From positions 1 through 33,817 of the forward strand of contig CAZCMX010000021.1 of the NCBI GenBank assembly GCA_964499985.1: a stretch of DNA of 33,817 bases, read 5' to 3'. Shown here piece by piece: positions 1-7,682 of this stretch. Position numbers and translations under genes: made by a program. The notes beneath the pieces are model-generated. The model was given only the letters and a program-made list of their open reading frames with translations. It searched no databases and was not told the origin of the DNA. Positions within the stretch are counted from its first letter, which is position 1, and each line of letters starts with the position of its first letter. The stretch is from UBA5734 sp964499985. GTDB lineage: Bacteria > Bacillota > Clostridia > Saccharofermentanales > UBA5734.

Positions 1-521
1 GCCGGGTTTTTCCAGAGCACCAGGCGCAGGAAAACGGCAACCTTGATCGCGACATAATTGAGCATCAGGGTGAAGAGGGTTTCGTTGGTTCCGGAATAGG
101 CGCGGAACAGGCCTGGGATCAGGGCATAGACGCCACCGCCGAGCATCGCGGCCAGGGCCATGCTCACCCAGTAGACGACTGCAGGCGTCGATTCCGGCAG
201 GCGATGCGCCACGAAGGTGGCAAAAATGGCGCCCATGATCAGCTGGCCTTCCCCGCCGATATTCCAGAAGCGCATGGAGAAGCTGATCGACAGGCCCAGG
301 GCGACAATCAGGAGGGGGATGGCAACGGTCACGGTATTGATCAGGCCGCGGGCCGAACCAAACGATCCCTTGGCAATGGCTGCATAGGCGGCGATCGGGT
401 CAAAACCCATGGCAGCCATGAGCAGGCCGGACAACAGCAGGGCGACCAGAACGGATGCGATGCGGATCACTACCGCCCGCCAGCCTCCGGCTGTTTCTTT
501 CTTGGCAATTCGCAGGCGCAT
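1..521 (-). CDS. BMP-type nucleoside ABC transporter permease (partial, C-terminus outside window)
   Basis: Inner-membrane permease of an importer for nucleosides or related compounds, of the type encoded by Bacillus nupP. The visible 173 residues start MRLRIAKKE, carry a first membrane helix (AVVIRIASVLVALLLSGL) and then the family motif region around FWNIGGEGQLIMGAIFA, typical of BPD_transp_2 permeases. The ATG overlaps the stop of the upstream ATPase gene (ATGA, 4 nt), so the two are translationally coupled. The reading frame is open to the window edge, so the C-terminal half and the usual second permease gene must lie to the left. The assignment is firm as a family; the exact substrate is inferred from the operon partners (xpt, BMP lipoprotein). 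Confidence 0.88.
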   Translation of the reverse strand, partial: MRLRIAKKETAGGWRAVVIRIASVLVALLLSGLLMAAMGFDPIAAYAAIAKGSFGSARGLINTVTVAIPLLIVALGLSISFSMRFWNIGGEGQLIMGAIFATFVAHRLPESTPAVVYWVSMALAAMLGGGVYALIPGLFRAYSGTNETLFTLMLNYVAIKVAVFLRLVLWKNP

Positions 522-2056
522 CAGAGGATGACCTCCTTTTCTTGGAGCGATTCACCGGCCATCATCAGGCCGATCTGTTCTTTGGTCACTTCACTGGCTT
601 TGACGATGCCGGTCACCTTGCCATTGCACAAGACAAGGATGCGGTCGCAGAGCTCAAGCAGCACATCGAGGTCTTCACCAATGAACAGCACGGCAACATC
701 CTTTTGCTTTTGTTCATTGATCAGGGAGTAGATCGTGTATGAGGAATGGATGTCAAGACCGCGCACCGCATAAGCCGTGATCAGCAGGCGCGGATTGAGG
801 TTGATCTCACGGCCGAGAATGACCTTCTGGATATTGCCGCCGGACAATTTGCGCACAGTATGGAAAATGCTCGGTGTATTGATGGCCAGCTGGGAGACGA
901 TCTGGCGGGCCTTGGTCCGGGCAGCCTTGCGGTCGATAAAGATCCCCTTGTGGAAGGCATAGTCCTTGAGCAGGATATTGTCGGCGATATCCATCGAGGC
1001 GACCAGGCCCATGCCAAGGCGATCCTCAGGGATGAAGCTCATGCTGATCCCCAGCTTGATGATCTCGCGGGGCGATTTGCCGACGATCTCATTGCCATGG
1101 AACCGGATGCTGCCGCCAGAAGGCGTCTGGAGACCAGCGATCGCTTCACAGAGCTCTTTCTGGCCGCTGCCGGACAAACCGGCCACGCCGAGGATTTCGC
1201 CATGGCTGAGGGCAAAGCTGATCTGGCTGAGGCGCTTGACGCCACTGGAGTCGGTCACCGTCAGATCACTGACCTCCAGGCAAAGTCCGGAGCCGTGCAC
1301 GGCAGGGCGGTCAATCGACAGGTCGACGGCCCGGCCGACCATCATTTCAACCAGCTCGGTCGTCGAGGTCAGGTCGGTGCGGACGGTGCCGATGGTGCGG
1401 CCCTGGCGCAGGACCGTGACCCGGTCACACAGCGAAAGGACCTCATTGAGCTTATGGCTGATGAAAACAATCGCCTGGCCATTTTCGCGCATGCGGTGCA
1501 GGATCTGGAACAGATGGGTGATTTCCTGTGGGGTCAGGACAGCCGTCGGTTCATCGAGGATCAGGATCTGCGATCCGCGATAGAGGACCTTGAGGATTTC
1601 CACGGTCTGCTTTTCACTGACCGACATCGTTGAAATGCGGCGGTCTGGATCTATCCCCATTGCAAACTGTTCGGACAAGGCCACGATTCTGGCCCGGGCA
1701 GCCACACGGTCGAGAAAAAGGCCATGCCCGGTTCCGGCCATGATATTGTCGAGGGCCGTCAGGTTTTCGACCAGTTTGAAATGCTGATGGATCATACCGA
1801 TCCCCTTGGCCATGGAATCGCGTGGCGAGCGGAAAATGACGCGTTCACCATGGATGGCGATTTCACCGGAATCCGGCTGGTAAATCCCGGAGAGGATGTT
1901 CATCAGGGTCGATTTGCCGGAGCCATTTTCCCCGAGCAGGGCATGGATCTCCCCGGCCGCCACCGAGAAGCAGATGTCCTGGTTGGCTTTGACCGAGGCA
2001 AAGGCCTTGCTGATTCCGCGCATCTCAATCGCGGGGATGGTTTTCATGTCTGTCAT
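521..2056 (-). CDS. ABC importer ATPase with two nucleotide-binding domains (nucleoside/BMP type)
   Basis: Cytoplasmic ATPase of about 511 residues that powers the BMP-family importer (NupO/RbsA-like architecture). The first domain has a normal Walker A (GENGSGKST, residues 42-50) and Walker B (ILILDEPTAVLTP). The second domain has the degenerate P-loop usual in this family (GLSGSGQKEL) and an RGLD switch. I chose ATG 2056 (MTDMKTIP) because an AGGAG lies 5 nt upstream; the frame extends 15 codons further but without a ribosome binding site. The stop overlaps the permease start. The gap to the BMP gene (2057-2213) contains a hairpin but no clear terminator, so it is read as one operon with xpt and the lipoprotein. 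Alternative: a sugar importer ATPase; the BMP partner argues for nucleosides. Confidence 0.92.
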   Translation of the reverse strand: MTDMKTIPAIEMRGISKAFASVKANQDICFSVAAGEIHALLGENGSGKSTLMNILSGIYQPDSGEIAIHGERVIFRSPRDSMAKGIGMIHQHFKLVENLTALDNIMAGTGHGLFLDRVAARARIVALSEQFAMGIDPDRRISTMSVSEKQTVEILKVLYRGSQILILDEPTAVLTPQEITHLFQILHRMRENGQAIVFISHKLNEVLSLCDRVTVLRQGRTIGTVRTDLTSTTELVEMMVGRAVDLSIDRPAVHGSGLCLEVSDLTVTDSSGVKRLSQISFALSHGEILGVAGLSGSGQKELCEAIAGLQTPSGGSIRFHGNEIVGKSPREIIKLGISMSFIPEDRLGMGLVASMDIADNILLKDYAFHKGIFIDRKAARTKARQIVSQLAINTPSIFHTVRKLSGGNIQKVILGREINLNPRLLITAYAVRGLDIHSSYTIYSLINEQKQKDVAVLFIGEDLDVLLELCDRILVLCNGKVTGIVKASEVTKEQIGLMMAGESLQEKEVIL

Positions 2057-2160
2057 ACATACTCCTGTAAAGTCATAAAACCTGGCCAGTACCACAGACA
2101 AAGCGGCACAGGCCAGGCAGATTCACAAGGGATCAGGGGCAAGGGGTCGTTTCAGGCTGG

Positions 2161-2210
2161 AATTCCTGGTCGAGAAGGCTCTGAAGCTTCAGGTCCTCCG
2201 GCGAGGAATT
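2161..2210 (-). promoter_or_regulatory. Inverted repeats between BMP gene and ATPase gene
   Basis: The 7-nt arms AATTCCT (2161-2167) and AGGAATT (2204-2210) enclose a perfect 12-nt palindrome CTGAAGCTTCAG (2181-2192). No U-run follows on either strand, so this is not a standard terminator. Such hairpins after a binding-protein gene often stabilise the upstream message or reduce read-through, which would give more lipoprotein than ATPase. That role is inference. Confidence 0.4.
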
Positions 2211-2213
2211 GGC

Positions 2214-3380
2214 TTACTTGGCTTCGACGACACCTTCGACGAACCAGTCCATGGCCATCTGGTCATCCTTGCTCAGGGATGCGCCAGCGGCGACACGTTC
2301 GGCACCGGTATTGTCCTTGATCGGGCCGGCAAAGACAAACTCATTGCCTTTGGCTTTCATGGTGTCGATCTTGGCATTGACCTCGGTCTGGACTTCGGCC
2401 GGAACGAGAGCGGTCATCGTGTCGAGGGCGACGACGCCGTCGTTCATGCCGCCCCAGTAGGCGTTGGTGGTCCAGCTGCCGTCAAGCATGGCGGCGAGGC
2501 GCTGCTCATAGTAGGCGCCCCATTTGAAGACCGGAGCGGTCAGATAGGCGTCCTTGATGGCTTCGCTGTACATGGGGTTGTCATAGCCGATGCCGAAGAC
2601 GCCCTTTTCCTGGGCAGCCTGCTGCACAGCAGTGGAGTCCTGATGCTGGGCCAGGACATCCGCGCCGCTGTCGATCAGGGAGATCGCGGCCTCTTTTTCG
2701 AGCTGCGGGTTGAACCAGGTATTGGTCCAGGTGACCTTGACGACTGCGTCAGGATTGACGGAGCGGACACCGAGGGTGAAGGCATTGATGCCGCGATAGA
2801 CTTCCGGGATCTGCATGGCGGCGACATAGCCGATGGTTTTGGATTTGGTCATGCGGCCGGCGACGATGCCAGCCAGGAAGCGGGGCTGTTCGATCTGGGC
2901 GAAGTAGTTGGCAAAGTTGTCAGCGCTCATATAGCCGGAGCAATGCTCGAACTTGACGTCCGGATTTTCCGAGGCCACTTTGGCAGTGGTTTCCATATAG
3001 CCGAAGCTGGTGGCAAAAATGATCTGGCAGCCGTCAGCCACCAGCTGGTTGAGAGCCGTTTCGGTCTGCTGGGCATCGGCGTCATTGACGTTCTCGATTT
3101 CCTTGAGATCGATTTTGTCGGCACCCACGGCAGCAACTGCAGCGGCAAAGCCGTCGGCATGGGCCTGGGACCAGCCGCCGTCATTTTTCGGGCTGATGTA
3201 GATGACACCGACCTTGACTTTTTCGGCCGGGGCGGCAGCGGTGGTTGTCTCGGCAGCGGCCGCCGTGGTGGTTTCACCGGCAGCGGCAGTGGTGGTGGCA
3301 CTGCTCTGGGCACAGCCAGCAACAAGACCGAGGACGAGCATCATGGCCAGGGCCAGGGTGAGGATTTTTTTGATCTTCAT
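2214..3380 (-). CDS. BMP family ABC transporter substrate-binding lipoprotein
   Basis: Extracytoplasmic binding protein of 388 residues that would deliver nucleosides or purines to the importer encoded downstream. It begins with a lysine-rich signal peptide ending in a lipobox (LVAGC, Cys 23), followed by an unusual low-complexity linker of Ala/Thr triplets (TTTAAA-type blocks, approx. residues 27-52). The BMP fold then starts at KVKVGVIYISPKNDGGW. Family signatures include GFAAAV..., IIFATSFGYM and GIGYDNPMYS. The start is supported by GAAGGAG a few bases upstream. It follows xpt by 70 nt with no terminator. In the family such proteins bind purine nucleosides, but ligand residues cannot be confirmed by eye. 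Confidence 0.92.
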   Translation of the reverse strand: MKIKKILTLALAMMLVLGLVAGCAQSSATTTAAAGETTTAAAAETTTAAAPAEKVKVGVIYISPKNDGGWSQAHADGFAAAVAAVGADKIDLKEIENVNDADAQQTETALNQLVADGCQIIFATSFGYMETTAKVASENPDVKFEHCSGYMSADNFANYFAQIEQPRFLAGIVAGRMTKSKTIGYVAAMQIPEVYRGINAFTLGVRSVNPDAVVKVTWTNTWFNPQLEKEAAISLIDSGADVLAQHQDSTAVQQAAQEKGVFGIGYDNPMYSEAIKDAYLTAPVFKWGAYYEQRLAAMLDGSWTTNAYWGGMNDGVVALDTMTALVPAEVQTEVNAKIDTMKAKGNEFVFAGPIKDNTGAERVAAGASLSKDDQMAMDWFVEGVVEAK

Positions 3381-3450
3381 GGTTCTCTCCTTCTTTTCTG
3401 GGTCATTTCAAGTTCTGGTTTCGGGAACAAATGATGAATCAGGCGGATGT

Positions 3451-4020
3451 TCAAAGAAACCGGACTTGCCCATCGGACATGTCCTGGATTATGGCCAGGG
3501 ATTCAACCCGGATGCCTGAATGACGGACGCGCCGGCCACCGTCCTGGAAGCCTTTTTCGATGACAATGCCGGCGCCGGCCAGCCCGGCACCCGCCTGGCG
3601 GACCAGATCAGCCAGGCCAAGCAGGGCTTCGCCATGAGCGAGGAAATCATCGATCACCAGGATATGGTCAGATGCAGATAGATAACGGCAGGCGACACGG
3701 ATGACATTGTCGCGGTTGCGCGTATAGGAATGGACCGGTGCCGAGTAGGTATCCGGGTCCTGATTGGCAGATTCGGTTTTCTTGGCAAAAACGACGGGGA
3801 CTCGCAGGTGATAGCCGGCAAACAGAGCCGGAGCGATCCCGGAGGATTCTATCGTGAGGATGCGGGTGATGGGCTCATTCATGAAACGGCGGGCAAATTC
3901 CTCGCCGATGGCATCCATCAGAACCGGGTCGATTTGATGGTTGAGGAAGCTGTCAACCTTGAGGATATTGCCAGGGAGCACTTGGCCGTCCCGGATGATC
4001 CGGTCTTTGAGCATTTGCAT
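3451..4020 (-). CDS. xpt: Xanthine phosphoribosyltransferase
   Basis: Purine salvage enzyme of 189 residues converting xanthine plus PRPP to XMP in the cytosol. The whole length matches the Xpt family: N-terminal MLKDRIIRDGQVLPGNILKV, the ESSGIAPA loop (residues 58-65), KKTES (80-84) and the PRPP-binding segment LVIDDFLAHGEA (121-132). A GGTGAGG lies 7 nt before ATG 4020. It is the first gene after a strong promoter and is followed without a terminator by a BMP importer, which implies that imported purines are salvaged through XMP. In Bacillus xpt is preceded by a guanine riboswitch; the short leader here (about 57 nt) has no room for one and I see none of its conserved loops. Confidence 0.95.
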   Translation of the reverse strand: MQMLKDRIIRDGQVLPGNILKVDSFLNHQIDPVLMDAIGEEFARRFMNEPITRILTIESSGIAPALFAGYHLRVPVVFAKKTESANQDPDTYSAPVHSYTRNRDNVIRVACRYLSASDHILVIDDFLAHGEALLGLADLVRQAGAGLAGAGIVIEKGFQDGGRRVRHSGIRVESLAIIQDMSDGQVRFL

Positions 4021-4083
4021 CGATGAACCTCACCAGACCAGCGGGCCTTCAGCCGCTGTTACCATGACAGGCAGGATGGAAAA

Positions 4084-4112
4084 ATTGTAAACGAAAATTG
4101 ACGAATTGACAA
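4084..4112 (-). promoter_or_regulatory. Sigma-70/SigA-type promoter for xpt-BMP operon
   Basis: On the minus strand TTGTCA (4112-4107) is followed by a 17-nt spacer and TACAAT (4089-4084). This gives a start point near 4077 and a leader of about 57 nt before xpt. The leader holds a small hairpin (AGCGG...CCGCT). The flanking DNA is AT-rich compared with the genes. Confidence 0.7.
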
Positions 4113-4195
4113 ATAGCAGAATGCATGAAAATTACCCGGATCTGGCATCCCCTCTTCACGTTTTCACAGAACCCGTCGGATCCACAGCTGTCCGG

Positions 4196-4942
4196 TCAGC
4201 GCCGGTCGAGATCGAGGCTGATCCGGCCATCCTTGATTTCGATGATGCGGTCGGTTTTTTCGGCAATATGGCGATCATGTGTGATGATGATGAAGGTCGT
4301 GCGGAAGGTCCGGTTGATTTCGCGCATGATTTCATAAACGGTCTCTGTCGAGTCCGAATCCAGGTTGCCGGTCGGCTCATCGGCCAGAATGATCCTGGGG
4401 TTCATGATCAGGGCCCGGGCGATCGCCGTCCGTTGCTGCTGGCCGCCGGACATCCGGGTGGCCAGATTGTTTTTGACCCCGGACAGGCCAACCAGGTCCA
4501 GGAGCTCCGAGGCCCGGTCGCGGATGGCCTTGCTGGCGGAACCGTATTTGATCAGATGGGGCATCAGGACATTTTCCAGGGCGGTGAACTCCGGCAGCAG
4601 GTAGTGGAACTGGAAAATAAAGCCAATTGTTTCGTTGCGGATTGCGGCCAGCTGGTTGGCACTGAGCTGGTCGGTGCGGCGGCCATTGATCTGGACCGTG
4701 CCGGAGGTCGGCCGGTCCAGGGTGCCCATGATGTTCATCAGGGTCGACTTGCCGCTGCCGGACTGGCCGATGATGCCATTGAAGGTCGAAGCGGCAAAGG
4801 CCAGGTCAATATCGAACAAGACCTGGGTTGGCACGCTGCCGCCATAGATCTTGTTGATCTTTTCCAGGGCCAGCACGGTTTCTGGAGCCTGGGCAAGGGG
4901 CAGCCGGGTGGTTGTCAGGTCGTTTCCAGCTATGTCAGCCAT
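4196..4942 (-). CDS. LolD/MacB-type ABC transporter ATPase
   Basis: ATPase of 248 residues for a type VII (MacB/LolCDE/FtsX-like) ABC system. It shows Walker A GQSGSGKST (59-67), Q-loop FQFHYLLPEFTALENV, signature SGGQQQR (165-171), Walker B IILADEP (184-190) and the TGNLDS D-loop typical of the LolD/MacB/FtsE group. ATG 4942 is preceded by GAGG at a 9-nt distance, and the gene overlaps the end of the permease gene by 8 nt, so both products form one transporter. It is the last gene of the nine-gene unit that begins with photolyase. No MacA-like adaptor or outer component is present, which fits a Gram-positive exporter or a lipid/peptide mechanotransmission system. The substrate is unknown. 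Confidence 0.9.
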   Translation of the reverse strand: MADIAGNDLTTTRLPLAQAPETVLALEKINKIYGGSVPTQVLFDIDLAFAASTFNGIIGQSGSGKSTLMNIMGTLDRPTSGTVQINGRRTDQLSANQLAAIRNETIGFIFQFHYLLPEFTALENVLMPHLIKYGSASKAIRDRASELLDLVGLSGVKNNLATRMSGGQQQRTAIARALIMNPRIILADEPTGNLDSDSTETVYEIMREINRTFRTTFIIITHDRHIAEKTDRIIEIKDGRISLDLDRR

Positions 4943-6101
4943 TGCGGATTACCTCGATCGGATCTAACTTGGCGGATTTCCTGGCCGGGACCAGAGCGGC
5001 CAGGGTCGATGCCCCTACAGCCAGGCCAAAGGACAGGAACAGGAAATTGCGGTCAATGAACAGTGGGACAACCGGTGAGCCATCGGGACGGACGGCGAAG
5101 ACAGTGAAGCTGTAAGCCAGGCCCAGGCCGATGATGAGGCCCAGGACACCGCCGATCAGGCCGAGAATCAGGCCCTGGAACAAAAAGATCAGGCTCGACT
5201 GGCCGGTCTTGATCCCCATGGCCTTGAGAATGCCGATCTGCTTGGATTTCTGCAGGACCGAAATGGCCAGCACGCTGGCGATGCCCAGAACCACAGAGAC
5301 GACGACAAAGAACTGGATCATGTAGCTGGACACGCTCTGACCGTTGAGGCCGGAGAGCAATGAGGCATTCTGGACTTTCCAGTTGGTCAGTTCCAGCTCC
5401 GGATCATTCAGGATCGGCTTGAGCTGCTCCGAAATGGTATCGGCTGCGAAAACCTCGTCCGGTCCGACCTGGATTTCAATGGCTGTGACGGCATCACCGG
5501 TGGCAAAGAGGTCCTGCACAGCCTCGAGATTGGCCAGAAACCAGGTTTTGTTGACGCTTTGGACCTCCAGGTCAAAAACGCCAACCAGGGTGAAGGTTTT
5601 CTTGATGCCACCCAGCACCGTGACTTCGATGGAATCGCCTGGCTGGACACCCAGCTCGCGGGCCAGGTCGATCCCGATCAAGGCATGTGAGTCGCGTTCC
5701 GGCAGCCGGCCCACCACCAGGCGTTTGGAAAATTCATAGACGGATTCGGCCCGGACAAAGTCGAAGCCGCGCATCAGGATCGAATTGGAACGGTCGCCGT
5801 CAATGATCAGGCCAGGCTGGTCGAGCACAGGCGAAATGGCTGTCAGGCGCGGTTCGCGGCGACGGGCCGCTTCGACCAGGGGCTGATATTTTTCAATCAG
5901 GCGGTCGTCGGCATCGGACACGATCGAAATCTGGGCCGCATTGCCGATCGTCGTATCGACCAGGCTTTTCTGCAGCCCCGTGATCAAAGAGCCAATGAAG
6001 ATCTGGACCGAGATGCCGATCGCAATGCCGAGGGCAATCAGGATGGTCTGGCCTTTATTGGATGACAGGAAACGGACCGCGATTTGAAAGGCGATTCTCA
6101 T
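4935..6101 (-). CDS. FtsX/MacB-like ABC transporter permease
   Basis: Membrane subunit of 388 residues. One N-terminal helix (TILIALGIAIGISVQIFIGSL, approx. 19-39) is followed by a large extracytoplasmic MacB_PCD-like domain (approx. 45-265). Three C-terminal helices then follow in the FtsX domain (FFVVVSVVLGIASVLAISVL; FLFQGLILGLIGGVLGLIIG; FLSFGLAVGASTLAALVPA), ending in the typical ARKSAKLDPIEVIRNG. The start has AGGAG 5 nt upstream and overlaps the stop of the B12-domain gene as ATGA. Type VII ABC permeases expel lipids, peptides or antibiotics or transmit force across the membrane. Here its fixed place behind carotenoid genes suggests, without proof, a lipid or pigment-related substrate. 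Confidence 0.9.
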   Translation of the reverse strand: MRIAFQIAVRFLSSNKGQTILIALGIAIGISVQIFIGSLITGLQKSLVDTTIGNAAQISIVSDADDRLIEKYQPLVEAARRREPRLTAISPVLDQPGLIIDGDRSNSILMRGFDFVRAESVYEFSKRLVVGRLPERDSHALIGIDLARELGVQPGDSIEVTVLGGIKKTFTLVGVFDLEVQSVNKTWFLANLEAVQDLFATGDAVTAIEIQVGPDEVFAADTISEQLKPILNDPELELTNWKVQNASLLSGLNGQSVSSYMIQFFVVVSVVLGIASVLAISVLQKSKQIGILKAMGIKTGQSSLIFLFQGLILGLIGGVLGLIIGLGLAYSFTVFAVRPDGSPVVPLFIDRNFLFLSFGLAVGASTLAALVPARKSAKLDPIEVIRNG

Positions 6102-6787
6102 GGTCTCTCCTCTAGCAAAGCTTCGATATCCGCAAGGGAGCGCACCAGGCAGACCGGGCCAAACCGGTCCAGATGGCCAGTCTCACCCGCAAAGGCGCTG
6201 CCGCTGGCCAAAAGACGGACCTTGGGATATTGACGCTGGATCTGGGCGAGCAAGTCCCTGGCTTTGAACAGGTTATAATAGTTGACCACATGCAGGTCCA
6301 CATAGTCCGGCTGGAAATAGCCAATCCCGTTCAAGATCGAGTCAACCGGCGTATTGGCCCCGACAAACAAGGTTTCAAATCCGGCCAGCTGGAAAAAATC
6401 CGCCCCCATGCGGGCACCGAGCTCATGGTATTCTTCGGCTGGCAAGACAATCATCACCCGTTTTTTAACTTCCGCCAGCCGGCCCGCTGCCTCTCTTCCC
6501 TGCTCACGGGCTTTCGCCTCGGCAATGACAGCCGGATAGCAGCACTCAAGGATTGTCCGGGTGATTTCACTGCGGACATGCTCGCGCCAGATCGCATCCG
6601 GCTGGCCCAGCTCTGAATCGGACAATTCATTGAGCGCCCTGGCGAGCACGTCTGTATACAAGTCTACCAGCCCGATCTGGCCCGCTGAAACAGCCGCAAG
6701 CACGAGCTGGACGCAGGTCGGTTTGTCCAGGCGGGTCAAGGCAGCTCGGTACTGGTCATGCAAGTTTGTGGTCGGATCAGTCGTCAT
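6098..6787 (-). CDS. Stand-alone B12-binding domain protein, CarH/AerR-like light-sensor candidate
   Basis: A 229-residue soluble protein. Residues approx. 12-100 look like the helical bundle that caps cobalamin (B12-binding-2 type), and approx. 108-225 form a Rossmann-like B12-binding domain. The motif E119-x-H121-x-x-G124 matches the ExHxxG form known from CarH-type photoreceptors, with H121 as likely lower cobalt ligand. RLLASGSAFA near 191-200 matches the end of that fold. The helical part has W67 and an E69-H70 pair, but not the W-x9-EH spacing of CarH. There is no MerR-type DNA-binding domain and no methyltransferase partner, so it would act through another protein, as AerR does. AAAGGA lies 8 nt upstream of the ATG. 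It sits in an operon with photolyase and carotenoid genes, which supports light sensing; a corrinoid carrier protein is the alternative. Confidence 0.75.
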   Translation of the reverse strand: MTTDPTTNLHDQYRAALTRLDKPTCVQLVLAAVSAGQIGLVDLYTDVLARALNELSDSELGQPDAIWREHVRSEITRTILECCYPAVIAEAKAREQGREAAGRLAEVKKRVMIVLPAEEYHELGARMGADFFQLAGFETLFVGANTPVDSILNGIGYFQPDYVDLHVVNYYNLFKARDLLAQIQRQYPKVRLLASGSAFAGETGHLDRFGPVCLVRSLADIEALLEERP

Positions 6788-6815
6788 CGGTCAATCCTTT
6801 CTGCACTGGCATGGA

Positions 6816-7682
6816 TCAAGATGGGAAAGCAAAGATCAGGGCGGCCGCGGCCAGGGCAGCGACCGTCGAGCTGAGCAGGTTGACCCCGTCGTTGTTCAGC
6901 CAGCGAAGGCCATGCAGGAGTCTATTGGCCCGGCCCTGCTCGCTGCTGATTTCAGTCGGCTGGCCATGGCGGTCGCTGGCATAGCGAGCTTGCAGGGTTT
7001 CCCCCAGAATGCTGTCAACCGTCGAGCCGAGCAGTCCGGCCCCGGTGATCACCGCCATGTCCGGGAGCAAGGACAAGCTGCCGGCGGGTCCCTCCCAATA
7101 GAGCAGACCATAGACCAGGGCAATGAACAGCCCGCCGGATAAGGCGGCCAGGGTGCCCAGGCGAGTGACGCCACCCGAAAGGCCCGCGGCAACCGGCCGG
7201 CGCGACAGGATATAGACCGGCGGATGCTGGCTGAGCACGCCGAGCTCGGATGCCCAGGTATCGGCATTGCTGGCGGCCAGGGCGGCCGCACTGCCCAGCA
7301 GGAAAGCGGTCTGTCCGGTCAGCAGCGCCAGCACACTCATCAGCAGGGCGGGGCCGCCATTGGCGATGACCTGGAAGCTGTCGCGCGGGCCCTTTTTGGC
7401 ATGGATCTCGCTTTCAATCCGGTCCTTGTCCCGCTGGCGATAATGAGTCAGCGCCGTCGAGCCGACAAAAAAAATCAAAAGCAGCACCACCAGGCGCAGG
7501 CCTCCGGTCAGATAGAGGCCGACAGAAAGACCACAGGCGGTCCAGGCGGCCAATCCAGTCAGGGACCGGCGGCGATAAGCGGCAAAAGCAACGCCGGCAC
7601 TGCCCAGGAGGACAGCTCCGGCTGTCAGGATATGCAGCAGGGACTGGGCGGCGCCTGTCATGGTCTGGGTCGCCTCGGTCAT
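6816..7682 (-). CDS. DUF92 (TMEM19/VTE6-like) membrane protein, putative polyprenyl-phosphate kinase
   Basis: Integral membrane protein of 288 residues with about six to seven helices. DUF92 signatures are clear: the loop KKGPRDSFQVIANGG (97-111), SNADTWASELG (138-148), GSTVDSILGETLQARY and the C-terminal LNNDGVNLLSS. Plant and cyanobacterial members (VTE6) phosphorylate phytyl phosphate to phytyl diphosphate with CTP. The start overlaps the stop of the VTE5-like gene (ATGA), and that gene in turn follows the carotenoid synthase gene. This arrangement suggests conversion of a prenyl monophosphate to the diphosphate used by the synthase. Family membership is firm; the substrate (farnesyl or geranylgeranyl phosphate) is inference. 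Confidence 0.85.
   Translation of the reverse strand: MTEATQTMTGAAQSLLHILTAGAVLLGSAGVAFAAYRRRSLTGLAAWTACGLSVGLYLTGGLRLVVLLLIFFVGSTALTHYRQRDKDRIESEIHAKKGPRDSFQVIANGGPALLMSVLALLTGQTAFLLGSAAALAASNADTWASELGVLSQHPPVYILSRRPVAAGLSGGVTRLGTLAALSGGLFIALVYGLLYWEGPAGSLSLLPDMAVITGAGLLGSTVDSILGETLQARYASDRHGQPTEISSEQGRANRLLHGLRWLNNDGVNLLSSTVAALAAAALIFAFPS

Noticed and set aside
4021..4195. Purine riboswitch expected before xpt
   Set aside because: The transcribed leader is only about 57 nt and lacks the conserved loop sequences of the purine aptamer on the minus strand.
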